Origin: Dietzia sp. B32
GTDB taxonomy: Bacteria > Actinomycetota > Actinomycetes > Mycobacteriales > Mycobacteriaceae
Assembly (NCBI RefSeq): GCF_024732245.1
Contig: NZ_CP093845.1
Span: forward strand, 1,674,001 to 1,738,000
Direction: 5' to 3'
Length of the DNA: 64,000 nt
A program made the position numbers and the translations under genes. A model generated the notes under the pieces. It made no database searches. It saw only the letters and a list, made by a program, of their open reading frames with translations, and was not told where the DNA came from. Positions 1-10,655 of this stretch are shown here, in pieces (the first letter of the stretch is position 1; every line of letters begins with the position of its first letter).

Positions 1-977
<977 letters not shown>

Positions 978-1058
978 CTAGCGGCAGGTCCCCCGAATCT
1001 CCGACTCAGCTCCGCTTCATCAATCGCCAGTCAAATCCCACCAATCACACGTGTCACA

Positions 1059-1088
1059 CTGGACTCACTAATCACATCTCCGTAATCT
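1059..1088 (+). promoter_or_regulatory. Candidate promoter of the S1 protease gene
   Basis: CTGGAC (1059-1064) and TAATCT (1083-1088) are 18 bases apart, a plausible sigma-A-type -35/-10 pair about 70 bases before the ATG at 1158. The rest of the 240-base divergent region shows no other clear element. Confidence 0.35.
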
Positions 1089-1157
1089 GAGCCGCAACAC
1101 ACCGAACCGCGGCCGGTGGGCCCGTCGCCGACCAGCCGTGCATTCCGGAAGGCCATC

Positions 1158-2786
1158 ATGCGCATCACCTCGAAGTTCGCCGCCGTCGCCGCCGCCGCGG
1201 CGCTGGTGGTCACCGCGACCCCCGCCGGGGCGGCGCCCGCTCCCACACCGGGAAACCCGGCTCCCTCCGCCGCCCGACCCGCCGTCGAGCAGCCTCTTCC
1301 CGCGCTCGCCGACGCCCTCGCTCCACAGCTCACGTCGCTCGTCGAGGCACTGCGACGTGATCTCGGACTCACTCCCGAGCAGTTCCTGACCCAGGCCGGG
1401 ATCGGTGAGCGACTCTCCGCGGCACAACCGAGGTGGGAGCAGCAGTTCCGCGAGGCGTTCGGGGGCGTCTGGCTCGACGACGAGGGCACCGGTCTCGTCG
1501 GCGTCGTCGCGGGCGCGGCCGGCGAGGACCTGCGCCGCGAGGCCACCCGGGCCGGCTTCACCGTCAAGGACGTCGCCCTCAGCACGAGTGAGCTCGAGGC
1601 ACGGGAGCGTCAGGTCGTCACGATCATCGAGGGATTCCCCGAGGACCTACGGGAGCTCGTCACCGACGTCCGCGTCGATCCCACCCGCAACACGGTCGTC
1701 GTCACCACCCGCGGCGGCGAGGCGGCCCAGCTCGGCAACCTCGACGCCCGCCTGCGCGACCTCGCCGAGATCGACATGATCGAGGCTCCGGACCCGGCGT
1801 TCGACACCGCCCCGTTCGGCAGCGAGGGAGGCACCGAGTCCGACGGCGAGCCGACGATGGACGGGCTCGAACCTGCGACGACCCGCACCGGCGCCCGGGC
1901 CGGAGCGCCGGAGACACCCGGGAGCGGTGGCGACTCCGGATCGCTCGGCAGCCTGGCCCTGCTCAATGACGCGGGCTTCGTCCCCGAGGGACCGATGCGC
2001 ACGATCGTCGACCTCCTGGCCGGGCTGACCCCCGGCACCGGGTCGATCATCGACGGGATGATGGGCCAGACCATGGTCGACCCCGCGACCCCGGTTCCCG
2101 CCGACCAGCGCCGCGCCATCCAGACGGCCCCGACCCCGGCGGGGCCACTCGTGGGCGGCACCGCCTACCAGGTGGGGGTCCCCGGAGGGATCCTCGAGTG
2201 CTCCACCGGGTTCAACGGTGAACTCGACGGCAAGCCCGTCGTCATCACCGCGGCGCACTGCGCCGGCGCCGACGGCACCCGCGCCGCCCTCGCCGACGGC
2301 GAGGAGTTCGGCACCATGACCCGCACCAAGCGCGAGAACATCGACACCGCGCTCATCGCGGTCGACGACGAGGTGGCGGACCGGTTCCGTTCCAACCTGG
2401 TGGGTACCGGGCCGGACAGCACCCAGGCGATCGTCGGCACCGCGGCTCCGGTCGTCGGCCAGAAGGCCTGCAAGACCGGTTTCCGGACCGGCTTCTCCTG
2501 CGGCACGATCTCGCAGGTCGGCACCACCATCGACGTGTCGGGCTCGCGGACCATCGCAGGCGCCTTCACCGTGGACCTGTGCGCGCTCCCCGGGGACAGC
2601 GGCGGCGTCGTCTTCTCCGGGGACCGGGCCCTGGGCATCTCGAGCGCGTCCAACGTCGCGGAGTCCGGTACCTGCGCCGATGCCGACGCCGTGGCCCGTG
2701 CGGCCGGGATCACCCCGCGCCTGTCCGCCGTCCCGATCGCGGACGTGCTGGCGGCCCACCCCGGGCTGACACTCCGGACCAACTGA
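1158..2786 (+). CDS. Secreted chymotrypsin-like (S1) serine protease with large propeptide
   Basis: Predicted extracellular protease of the streptogrisin/alpha-lytic type. The ATG at 1158 gives a classical signal peptide (MRITSKF, then an Ala/Val-rich core, then an AGA-type cleavage region). An upstream in-frame start at 1116 would bury the signal and is rejected. A propeptide-like region of about 300 residues follows, then the protease domain. The triad is visible: H367 in ITAAHC, D396 in IDTALI, S481 in PGDSGG. Cysteines around the His and Ser suggest disulfides. It is a single gene followed by a long hairpin. Its substrate is unknown. Confidence 0.9.
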   Translation: MRITSKFAAVAAAAALVVTATPAGAAPAPTPGNPAPSAARPAVEQPLPALADALAPQLTSLVEALRRDLGLTPEQFLTQAGIGERLSAAQPRWEQQFREAFGGVWLDDEGTGLVGVVAGAAGEDLRREATRAGFTVKDVALSTSELEARERQVVTIIEGFPEDLRELVTDVRVDPTRNTVVVTTRGGEAAQLGNLDARLRDLAEIDMIEAPDPAFDTAPFGSEGGTESDGEPTMDGLEPATTRTGARAGAPETPGSGGDSGSLGSLALLNDAGFVPEGPMRTIVDLLAGLTPGTGSIIDGMMGQTMVDPATPVPADQRRAIQTAPTPAGPLVGGTAYQVGVPGGILECSTGFNGELDGKPVVITAAHCAGADGTRAALADGEEFGTMTRTKRENIDTALIAVDDEVADRFRSNLVGTGPDSTQAIVGTAAPVVGQKACKTGFRTGFSCGTISQVGTTIDVSGSRTIAGAFTVDLCALPGDSGGVVFSGDRALGISSASNVAESGTCADADAVARAAGITPRLSAVPIADVLAAHPGLTLRTN

Positions 2787-2796
2787 TCCCCCCTTC

Positions 2797-2872
2797 CCAC
2801 GCGGGCCCCGCCTGCCGAGTGGAGTCTGCTCCGGTAAGGGCAGCCTCAACTCGGCAGACGGGGCCCGCGTGG
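2797..2872. terminator. Long inverted repeat downstream of the S1 protease
   Basis: Two 23-base arms (2797-2819 and 2850-2872) are complementary with one mismatch around a 30-base centre. It starts 10 bases after the protease stop. There is no U-run, so it would be a U-less actinobacterial terminator. Confidence 0.65.
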
Positions 2873-2961
2873 CTTACCTTTGACCTCGACACAGTCGACG
2901 GGCGCCCACAGGGTCCTATGAGTGCTCGTGCGTCGAGAAGTGCGACGAAAGGCCGCGAACC

Positions 2962-5900
2962 ATGTCAGGCGTGACCATCACACTCGGGACGATCGGCGTC
3001 CTGCTCAGTCTGTTCTGTTGGGCATCCTTCATAGGCGGCGTCACGCGCATGGTGCGCAGCCTGTTCCTGGGACAGAAGGACGGATTCGACCGGCTACGGC
3101 CGATCCTGCCCCGGGTGAAGAACGTCATCGTCGAGGTGGGCGCCCACACCCGGATGGCCCGCAAACGTTCGGTGGGCTTCTTCCACTGGTTCGTCATGGT
3201 GGGCTTCCTGCTCGGCTCGATCGTCTGGTTCGAGGCCTACATCCAGACGTTCAACCCCCGCGGCGGCTGGCCCTGGTTGTCCGACCAGGCCTGGTACCAC
3301 GCCGTCGACGAGTTCCTGGGCCTGGGCACCGTCATCGGTATCACCGTGCTGATCATCATCCGCCAGGTCAACCAGCGTCGCGGCCTCAACCGCTTCGTCG
3401 GCTCCGACCGTAAGGCTGCCTACTTCGTCGAGACCGTCGTGCTCCTCGAGGGCCTGGGCATGATCTTCGTCAAGGCCGGCAAGCTCTCGCTGCAGGCCGC
3501 CGACGGGTACCACTTCCACTGGTCCACCGACTGGGTCACCGGCCCGCTGTCGACGATCCTGCCGGCCAACGAACTCATGGTCTCGGTCTTCGCGCTGATC
3601 AAGCTGCTCACCGGCATGATCTGGCTGTACGTCGTGGGCCGCAACATCACGTGGGGCGTCGCCTGGCACCGCTTCTCCGCGTTCTTCAACATCTACTTCA
3701 AGCGCGAGGCCGACGGCCGCACCGCGCTGGGCCCCCTCAAGCCGATGACCATGGACGGCGTCGCGCTGACCATGGAGAAGGTCGAGGAACTCACCGAGGC
3801 CGACGAGGACTTCGAGCCCAAGCTGGGCGCGGGCGCCATCGAGGACTTCTCGTGGAAGGGCTGGCTGGACTTCTCCACCTGCACCGAGTGTGGCCGCTGC
3901 CAGGAGCAGTGTCCCGCGTGGAACACCGGCAAGCCGCTGAGCCCCAAGCTCATGATCATGTCCCTGCGAGACCACGGTGCCGCCAAGGCGCCCTATCTCC
4001 TCGCGGGTGGCAAGACCACCATGGGTGAGGAGACCGGCCTGGTCGACGCCGAGGGCAACCCGGACGAGGCCAAGCTCGCCAAGATCCCCGAGGCCGCGCG
4101 CCTGGAGGCCCAGCGTCCCCTGGTCGGCCACACCACCGCCGACGTCTCCGACGACCCGATGGCCGCCGGCATCATCGACCCCGAGGCCCTGTGGTCCTGC
4201 ACCACCTGTGGCGCGTGCGTCGAGCAGTGCCCGGTGGACATCGAGCACGTCGACCACTTCATCGACATGCGCCGCTACCAGGTGCTCATCGAGTCGGAGT
4301 TCCCGACCGAGCTCGCGGGCCTGTTCAAGAACCTCGAGAACAAGGGCAACCCCTGGGGCCAGAACAACTCCGGTCGCGACGACTGGATGAACGCCCTCGA
4401 CTTCGAGATCCCCGTGATCGGCAAGGACATCGAGAACTTCGCTGACACCGAGTACCTGTTCTGGGTGGGCTGTGCCGGTGCCTTCGAGGACCGTGCCAAG
4501 AAGACCACCCAGGCCGTCGCCTCCTTGCTGCACACCGCCGGTGTGAAGTTCGCCGTGCTGGGCCAGGGGGAGACCTGTACCGGTGACTCGGCCCGCCGCG
4601 CGGGCAACGAGTTCCTGTTCCAGATGCTCGCCCAGCAGAACATCGAGGTCATGAACGACGCGTTCGACGGCGTGCCCGCCGCGCAGCGCAAGGTCGTCGT
4701 GACGTGTGCCCACTGCCTCAACGCGCTGAAGAACGAGTACGGCGACTTCGGCGGCGACTACCAGGTCGTCCACCACACGCAGCTCCTCAACCGTCTCGTG
4801 CGCGAGAAGCGCCTCGTGCCGGTGGCCCCCATCGACGGCGGCGTCACCTACCACGACCCGTGCTACCTCGGTCGCCACAACCAGGTCTACGAGGCTCCGC
4901 GCGAGCTCATGGACGGGTCGGGCGTGACCCTCACGGAGATGCCCCGTCACGGGCAGCGGTCCATGTGCTGTGGCGCCGGTGGCGCGCGCATGTGGATGGA
5001 GGAGACGGTCGGCAAGCGGATCAACATCGACCGTGTCGACGAGGCGCTGTCGACCAAGGCCACCAAGATCGCCACGGGCTGCCCCTTCTGCCGCGTGATG
5101 CTCTCGGACGGTGCCACCGCCCAGACCGACGGCACCGAGCAGGAGGGCCAGGTCGAGGTCGTGGACGTCGCCCAGCTGCTGCTGGAGTCGGTCTCCCGCG
5201 ACGGTGGCCTGCCCGAGCCGCGCCAGGCCGAGTGGCTGGAGCAGCCCAAGCGCGAGAAGACGAAGGCGGAGAAGGAAGCCGAGCAGGCCGAGCGCGACGC
5301 CGCCGAGGCGGAGACCGCGCAGGCCGCCACGGCCACCGCGCCCGCTGCCCCGGCCGAGGCCGCGCCGGACAACGCCGTCGTCGACAAGGGCGAGGGTGCG
5401 GAGGTCGCCGCCGCCGGCTCCGGCGGCGCCGCCAGCGCCGCCGAGGCCGGCCCGTCGGCCGCCGATTCGACCGGCGCACCGAAGTCGGGTGGCCTCAAGC
5501 TGGGTGGCGGCGGCAAGGCCCCCGGCGGCCCCAAGGCCCCCGGCGGCCCGAAGGCCCCGGGCGCTCCCAAGGCCCCGGGTGCAGCCAAGGGCGGGGAGTC
5601 CGCCACCGAGGCGCAGTCTGCGGTCAAGGACGCCGAACGCACCGAGGAGACCCGCGAGGCCGCCCAGGGTTCCGCTCCGGCCACCACCGGGGCTCCCAAG
5701 CCGAGCGCCGGCGCACCGAAGTCGGGCGGCCTCACGCTCGGCGGCGGGGCCAAGGCTCCGGGCGGGGCGAAGGCTCCGGGCACCGCCAAGGCTCCGGGCA
5801 CGGCCAAGGCAGCGGCCGCCGCGCCGTCCGCGGGCGAGTCCGCCGCCGCGCAGACCGAGACCGCCGATGCCGGGTCCGCCACGGACACCGCACCGGCCGC

Positions 5901-6201
5901 GCCCGCGAAGCCGGCCGTCGGCCTGGGCCTCAAGGGTGGAGCGAAGGCGCCCGGCGCGCCCAGGGCACCCGGTGCTCCGAAGGCCCCGGCCGCCGCCCCG
6001 GCGACCGAGGCCCCGGACAAGGCCGAGCCCGCCGACTCCGCCGCCCAGGCTGAGCCGACCGAGGCAGGGTCGACCGAGGCAGGGTCGACCGAGGCTGAGT
6101 CAACGGACGCCGAGCCGACCGACTCCCCGGCGAAGCCCGCATCGAACGGGGCGATCCCCCGTTCGAAGAAGTCGGGAGGGTACGGCCTCTCCCTGGGCTG
6201 A
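2962..6201 (+). CDS. Membrane-anchored Fe-S heterodisulfide-reductase-like protein (Rv0338c type)
   Basis: Homologue type of the mycobacterial iron-sulfur-binding reductase Rv0338c; the physiological substrate of this family is not established. The N-terminal 260 residues carry about five membrane segments resembling the NarI/HdrE cytochrome module. Two ferredoxin clusters follow: CTECGRCQEQCP (C307, C310, C313, C317) and CTTCGACVEQCP (C413, C416, C419, C423). CCG-type motifs come next, including YHDPCYLGRHN, MCCGAGG (C669, C670) and GCPFC. Residues from about 750 to 1079 are a low-complexity Ala/Pro/Lys tail with repeated KAPG units and three GLxLGGG blocks, which makes the protein much longer than the roughly 880-residue mycobacterial form. 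The gene is monocistronic and ends at a strong hairpin. Confidence 0.88.
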   Translation: MSGVTITLGTIGVLLSLFCWASFIGGVTRMVRSLFLGQKDGFDRLRPILPRVKNVIVEVGAHTRMARKRSVGFFHWFVMVGFLLGSIVWFEAYIQTFNPRGGWPWLSDQAWYHAVDEFLGLGTVIGITVLIIIRQVNQRRGLNRFVGSDRKAAYFVETVVLLEGLGMIFVKAGKLSLQAADGYHFHWSTDWVTGPLSTILPANELMVSVFALIKLLTGMIWLYVVGRNITWGVAWHRFSAFFNIYFKREADGRTALGPLKPMTMDGVALTMEKVEELTEADEDFEPKLGAGAIEDFSWKGWLDFSTCTECGRCQEQCPAWNTGKPLSPKLMIMSLRDHGAAKAPYLLAGGKTTMGEETGLVDAEGNPDEAKLAKIPEAARLEAQRPLVGHTTADVSDDPMAAGIIDPEALWSCTTCGACVEQCPVDIEHVDHFIDMRRYQVLIESEFPTELAGLFKNLENKGNPWGQNNSGRDDWMNALDFEIPVIGKDIENFADTEYLFWVGCAGAFEDRAKKTTQAVASLLHTAGVKFAVLGQGETCTGDSARRAGNEFLFQMLAQQNIEVMNDAFDGVPAAQRKVVVTCAHCLNALKNEYGDFGGDYQVVHHTQLLNRLVREKRLVPVAPIDGGVTYHDPCYLGRHNQVYEAPRELMDGSGVTLTEMPRHGQRSMCCGAGGARMWMEETVGKRINIDRVDEALSTKATKIATGCPFCRVMLSDGATAQTDGTEQEGQVEVVDVAQLLLESVSRDGGLPEPRQAEWLEQPKREKTKAEKEAEQAERDAAEAETAQAATATAPAAPAEAAPDNAVVDKGEGAEVAAAGSGGAASAAEAGPSAADSTGAPKSGGLKLGGGGKAPGGPKAPGGPKAPGAPKAPGAAKGGESATEAQSAVKDAERTEETREAAQGSAPATTGAPKPSAGAPKSGGLTLGGGAKAPGGAKAPGTAKAPGTAKAAAAAPSAGESAAAQTETADAGSATDTAPAAPAKPAVGLGLKGGAKAPGAPRAPGAPKAPAAAPATEAPDKAEPADSAAQAEPTEAGSTEAGSTEAESTDAEPTDSPAKPASNGAIPRSKKSGGYGLSLG

Positions 6202-6217
6202 CGCCCACCGGACGCCA

Positions 6218-6256
6218 CCGCGGCCCGTGATCAGGACTCCTGATCACGGGCCGCGG
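6218..6256. terminator. Bidirectional hairpin between the Fe-S reductase and the flavin monooxygenase
   Basis: A 19-base perfect inverted repeat (6218-6236 and 6238-6256) lies between two convergent genes, 16 bases after the reductase stop and 26 bases from the monooxygenase stop. It can terminate both. Confidence 0.8.
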
Positions 6257-6282
6257 TCATTTCATCTCCGTACTCGCCACCG

Positions 6283-8127
6283 TCAACAGGTGTGGTGAGC
6301 CTCCTGCAGCTTGTAGACGGGCGTCGGAATACCCTCCATCCGGGCCTTGAGCTGCAGCGCGAGATACCTCGAGTAGTGGCGGGACTGATGCAGGTTGCCC
6401 CCGTGGATCCACAGTTGCTCGACGTTGGTCGGCTTCCACATGTTGCGCAGCTCGCCCTCCCACGGTCCCGGGTCGCGCGTCGTGTCCGACCCGTAACCCC
6501 ACACCTTGCCCACCCGGTCGGCAACTTCTTCAGAGACCAGGTCCACGAGCCACTGGTTCATCGATCCGTACCCGGTGGCGTACACGATGATGTCCGCCGG
6601 AAGGGTCCGGCCGTCGTCGAGCTCGACGCCGTCGGGCAGGATCCGCGACACCTGCCCGCTCTCGAGCGCGACCTCACCGTCGATCAACAGCTGACTCGCA
6701 CCGACGTCGATGTAGTAACCCGACCCGCGCCTGAGGTACTTGAGGAACAGACCGGAACCGTCCTCCCCGAAGTCGAGGTCGAATCCCACCTCGCGCAACT
6801 GCTGGTAGAACTCCGCGTCCTTCTCCGCCATCTGCTCGTAGACCGGGATCTGCGCCCCCGGGAGCAGCCGGTAGGGCCACGAGGCGAAGAGCATGTCCGC
6901 CTTCTCCGTGGTCACACCGGCATCGAGAGCCTCTTCCGAGTAGAGAGGACCCAGTGCGAGGGACATCAGGGATTCACTGCGGGAGATGTGCGTGGATGAG
7001 CGCTGCACCATCGTGACGTGCGCACCGTGATCCCACAGAGCGGCGCAGATGTCGTGAGCCGAGTTGTTCGATCCGATCACCACGGCCCGCTTGCCCGCGA
7101 CGTCGCCCTCGCCCGTGAACTCGGACGAGTGCCACTGCTGGCCGGTGAAGTCCTCCGAGCCCTCGAACCGCGGGACGTTCGGGTATCCCGACACCCCGAG
7201 CGCAAACACGAGTTGGGTCGGGCGCAGCGTGACCTTCTCGCCACGGCGGTCGACCTCGACCCGCCACGTCCCGGAGTCCTCGTCGAAGTCCGCCCTGAGG
7301 CACTCCGTCCCTGACCAGTAGTCGAGATCCATGATCGCGGTGTAGTGCTCGAGCCAGTCACCGACCTTGTCCTTCGCGGGGAACACCGGCCAGTCTTCGG
7401 GGAAAGGGATGTACGGCAGGTGGTCGTACCAGACCGGGTCGTGCAGGTGGAGCGACTTGTAGCGCTTGCGCCATGAGTCACCCGCCCGTTCGTTCTTCTC
7501 GATGACGATGGTGGGCACCCCGAGGCGCTTGAGACGAGCGGCGAGCCCGATACCACCCTGGCCTCCGCCGATGATGACGGCGTAGGGCTGCTCGGTGTAC
7601 CCGAGGGTCTCCTGGCGCTCGGTCTTCTGTTCGAGCCAGGTCTTCCGGCCCCGGGTGACGACGTGCTCCACCCCCTGGTCGCGACTGTGCCGCTTTTTCT
7701 CCTCGTGGCCCTTGAGTTCCTGCAAGGTCGTCAGGAGCGTCCATGCCCGCCCGTCCCGTAGGCGCAGATGGCCCCACCCGCGGCCCGCGCCCGTCTCGAA
7801 ACGCACCCACGCCTCCACCACCCCGTCGCTGTCGGTGGCGGGCTCGTCGAGGGCCCACCCGGACGGTTCGACGGCGGCGAGCTGGTCGCTCAGCATGTCG
7901 CGGATCTGGTCGCGACCCTCGAGTGTCCTGAGGTTCCAGGTGAAGGCGACGAAGTCGCGCCAGTACCCGTCGGTGTCGAACAGCTCGGCCGCCCGACCCG
8001 GGTCCCCCGACTGCAGGGCATCGTCGAAGGCCGTCAACCACCGTTCGGCCACTGTGTCCGGTTGAACGCGGTCGACGTCCGGACCCCCGGGGCCGCGGTC
8101 TGCCGGTGCTTGCTGAGTCTCGGTCAT
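6283..8127 (-). CDS. Flavin-containing monooxygenase with N-terminal NTF2/SnoaL-like domain
   Basis: Probable FAD- and NADPH-dependent monooxygenase (614 residues). About 140 N-terminal residues look like an NTF2/SnoaL cone fold, and the oxidase proper starts near residue 180. The FAD motif is GGGQGGIGLAARL, the NADPH motif is VVIGSNNSAHD, and FTGQQWHSSEF between them resembles the FMO/Baeyer-Villiger fingerprint, ending in Phe where Baeyer-Villiger enzymes have Trp. The ATG at 8127 has GGAGGAGTG upstream; an in-frame start at 8196 lacks this and lies inside the divergent regulator. Its substrate is unknown. The divergent GAF regulator 68 bases away probably controls it. Confidence 0.85.
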   Translation of the reverse strand: MTETQQAPADRGPGGPDVDRVQPDTVAERWLTAFDDALQSGDPGRAAELFDTDGYWRDFVAFTWNLRTLEGRDQIRDMLSDQLAAVEPSGWALDEPATDSDGVVEAWVRFETGAGRGWGHLRLRDGRAWTLLTTLQELKGHEEKKRHSRDQGVEHVVTRGRKTWLEQKTERQETLGYTEQPYAVIIGGGQGGIGLAARLKRLGVPTIVIEKNERAGDSWRKRYKSLHLHDPVWYDHLPYIPFPEDWPVFPAKDKVGDWLEHYTAIMDLDYWSGTECLRADFDEDSGTWRVEVDRRGEKVTLRPTQLVFALGVSGYPNVPRFEGSEDFTGQQWHSSEFTGEGDVAGKRAVVIGSNNSAHDICAALWDHGAHVTMVQRSSTHISRSESLMSLALGPLYSEEALDAGVTTEKADMLFASWPYRLLPGAQIPVYEQMAEKDAEFYQQLREVGFDLDFGEDGSGLFLKYLRRGSGYYIDVGASQLLIDGEVALESGQVSRILPDGVELDDGRTLPADIIVYATGYGSMNQWLVDLVSEEVADRVGKVWGYGSDTTRDPGPWEGELRNMWKPTNVEQLWIHGGNLHQSRHYSRYLALQLKARMEGIPTPVYKLQEAHHTC

Positions 8128-8195
8128 GTCCACTCCTCCACTTCCTGTAGCTTCTGGGATGACGTAGATCACACTTTCTTCCCAAGGGGGTGGCA

Positions 8196-9278
8196 ATGTC
8201 GTTGCACGCGACGTTGCGGTTCTCCGACCCGGGGGCGTTCGCGGCGCAGTCGATCAGGGCGCACGAGTCCGCCCTGGCCGGTGGGCTCCCCCCCGATCTG
8301 GACTCACGGCTCCTGCGCGCATGGAGGCGCAGCGGGGAGGCCGGCGTCTCCCCCGACCAGGAACTCCCGGCGAGCGTGCTGTCCGGCGACGAACTCGTGA
8401 CCGCTCGAGCGGACACCCCGCTGCGTCACATCGCGGACGACGTCGTCTCCTCACTGGCGGACACCTCCGCGGCCGGGCGACACGTGGTCGTCGTCTCCGA
8501 TGTCCGTGGTCGCGTGCTCTGGCGCTCGGGCAGTGCGCAGGTGCTCCGTCGGGCGGACTCGATCGCGTTCGCCGAGGGGGCCGACTGGTCCGAGCGGGGT
8601 ATCGGCGCCAACGGGATCTCGATGGCGCTGGACGCAGGGACGCTCACGCACGCCACTGCGGGGGAGCACTTCGTGCGCGCCCACCACGGGTGGACGTGTA
8701 CGGCGAGTCCCATCAGGGACCCCCACGGACGGGTCCTCGGTGTCCTCGACGTCTCGCATCCCCTCCGGTTCTCGTGCGCCGAGACCGTCTCGCTGGTCCG
8801 GTGCGGTGTCCGGCTCGCCGAGACGCTGTTGACCGCCCGGGGCACCGCGACCCCCGCCGTCGCCCCCGGGCCGGATGCCCCCGGCCCGCACGACCCACAT
8901 TCCGAACCCGATGGGACGCGCTCCCCCGTGACCTCGATCCGTCTTCTCGGGTGGAAGCCGGCGGTGGTCCGTGCCGACGGGACCTCCGTCGCCCTGACCC
9001 CGAGGCGGGCAGAACTCCTCGCGCTCCTGGCCTCGCGGGAGGCGTGGTCAGCGCGCGCCCTGTCCGAGGCCCTCTATGACGACGGGTCCGCCACGACCAC
9101 GGTGAGGGGCGAGGTCCGGAGACTTCGCCAGGCCACCGGTCTGAGCATCGGATCGCAGCCCTACTGTCTGGCGGCGCACGAGCGGCAGTGTGTGGACTAC
9201 TTGTCCGTCGAGCATCCTGATGACCTCCTGCCGGACTCGGAAATCCCGGCGATCGTCGACCTGCGGTACGGGATCTGA
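8196..9278 (+). CDS. GAF-domain transcriptional regulator
   Basis: 360 residues. The middle part (about residues 60-190, with GADWSERGIGANGISMAL) is the GAF-type sensory region seen in AcoR-like activators. There is no AAA+ sigma-54 domain. Instead a C-terminal winged-helix-like segment (LTPRRAELLALLASREAW, then a region rich in VRGEVRRLRQATG) follows. The ATG at 8196 is preceded by AAGGGGG at 5 bases; the GTG two codons earlier overlaps that site. The divergent position next to the flavin monooxygenase suggests it is the local regulator. The ligand is unknown. Confidence 0.78.
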   Translation: MSLHATLRFSDPGAFAAQSIRAHESALAGGLPPDLDSRLLRAWRRSGEAGVSPDQELPASVLSGDELVTARADTPLRHIADDVVSSLADTSAAGRHVVVVSDVRGRVLWRSGSAQVLRRADSIAFAEGADWSERGIGANGISMALDAGTLTHATAGEHFVRAHHGWTCTASPIRDPHGRVLGVLDVSHPLRFSCAETVSLVRCGVRLAETLLTARGTATPAVAPGPDAPGPHDPHSEPDGTRSPVTSIRLLGWKPAVVRADGTSVALTPRRAELLALLASREAWSARALSEALYDDGSATTTVRGEVRRLRQATGLSIGSQPYCLAAHERQCVDYLSVEHPDDLLPDSEIPAIVDLRYGI

Positions 9279-9344
9279 CCCCGCACCCCTCCCGGCCGGT
9301 CCGTGACACCGGACACGCGGACCGAGGTGGCACAATCGCAAGGT

Positions 9345-10598
9345 ATGACGCCTGAGACCACGGGACGAACGCTCCACCAGCTGCGCACTCTCGACCAGTC
9401 CTCCAAGCTCAAGGACGTCCTCTACGAGATCCGCGGGCCGGTACTGGCCAGGGCCAACCAGCTCGAGGCCGAAGGTCACCGCATCCTCAAGCTGAACATC
9501 GGCAACCCCGCGCCGTTCGGGTTCGAGGCGCCGGACGTGATCATGCGCGACATGATCGCCGCGCTCCCCCACGCGCAGGGCTACTCGGAGTCCAAGGGCA
9601 TCCTGTCGGCCCGCCGGGCGATCTTCACGCGCTACGAGCTGGTCCCGGACTTCCCCCGTCTCAGCGTGGACGACATCTACCTCGGCAACGGCGTGTCCGA
9701 GCTCATCACCATGACGATGCAGGCGCTGCTGGACGACGGCGACGAAGTCCTCATCCCCGCACCGGACTACCCGCTGTGGACCGCCATGACCTCACTCGCC
9801 GGGGGCAGGCCCGTCCACTACCTCGCCGACGAGCAGGACGACTGGAACCCGTCGCTCGAGGACATCGCCTCCAAGATCACCCCGCGAACCAAGGCCATCG
9901 TGGTGATCAACCCCAACAACCCGACCGGCGCGGTCTACTCGCGTGAGGTCCTGCAGGGGATCGTCGATCTCGCCCGCGAGCACAGTCTGCTCATCCTGGC
10001 GGACGAGATATACGACCGGATCGTTTACGACGAGGCCGAGCACACCTCCATCGCCACCCTCGCCCACGACCTGCTCGTGCTGACCTTCAACGGACTGTCC
10101 AAGACCTACCGTGTGGCGGGCTACCGGGCGGGCTGGCTGGCGATCACGGGCCCCAAGGCTCACGCGGCCGGCTTCCTCGAGGGGTTGGAGCTCCTCGCGT
10201 CCACCCGACTGTGCCCGAACGTCCCGGCGCAGCACGCTATCCAGGTGGCGCTCGGTGGCTATCAGTCGATCAACGAGCTCATCGAGCCCGGCGGCCGGCT
10301 GCACGAGCAGCGGGGCATCGCGTGGGAGAAGCTCAACACGATCCCGGGCGTGAGCTGCGTCAAGCCCATGGGCGCGCTGTACGCCTTCCCCAAGCTGGAC
10401 CCGAACGTCCACGAGATCCACGACGACCGGCTGTTCGCCCTCGACCTGCTCGAGCAGGAGCGGATCCTCATCACCCAGGGCACGGGTTTCAACTGGCCGG
10501 ACCCCGACCACTTCCGGGTGGTCACCCTTCCCGCCTCCCGCGATCTGGGCGTGGCGATCGAGCGGATCGGCAACTTCCTGGCCTCGTACCGGCAGTAG
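9345..10598 (+). CDS. PLP-dependent aminotransferase, AlaT/AspC type (Rv0337c-like)
   Basis: Class I aminotransferase of 417 residues, probably alanine- or aspartate-forming, cytosolic. NPNNPTGAVYS, DEIYDRIVYD and the PLP lysine region SKTYRVAGYR are present in order. In M. tuberculosis the homologue is adjacent to Rv0338c; here the two lie 3 kb apart with the monooxygenase and GAF regulator between them. The start is uncertain: ATG 9345 has no spaced Shine-Dalgarno and a TANNNT-like CACAAT at 9331-9336, which would fit leaderless translation. GTG 9327 is an alternative. Confidence 0.9.
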   Translation: MTPETTGRTLHQLRTLDQSSKLKDVLYEIRGPVLARANQLEAEGHRILKLNIGNPAPFGFEAPDVIMRDMIAALPHAQGYSESKGILSARRAIFTRYELVPDFPRLSVDDIYLGNGVSELITMTMQALLDDGDEVLIPAPDYPLWTAMTSLAGGRPVHYLADEQDDWNPSLEDIASKITPRTKAIVVINPNNPTGAVYSREVLQGIVDLAREHSLLILADEIYDRIVYDEAEHTSIATLAHDLLVLTFNGLSKTYRVAGYRAGWLAITGPKAHAAGFLEGLELLASTRLCPNVPAQHAIQVALGGYQSINELIEPGGRLHEQRGIAWEKLNTIPGVSCVKPMGALYAFPKLDPNVHEIHDDRLFALDLLEQERILITQGTGFNWPDPDHFRVVTLPASRDLGVAIERIGNFLASYRQ

Positions 10599-10610
10599 CC
10601 CGGGGGCCGC

Positions 10611-10655
10611 GTCGGCCGGTGTCAGGTCGGCCGGGGTCAGGTCGACGGGTGTCCG
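10611..10655. repeat. Three 15-base tandem repeats at the 3' end of udgA
   Basis: Three head-to-tail 15-base units (GTCGGCCGGTGTCAG, a one-base variant, then a diverged copy) begin 12 bases after the aminotransferase stop and run into the C-terminal codons of the convergent UDP-glucose dehydrogenase. They probably arose by slippage and may make the udgA C-terminus variable between strains. Confidence 0.6.
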
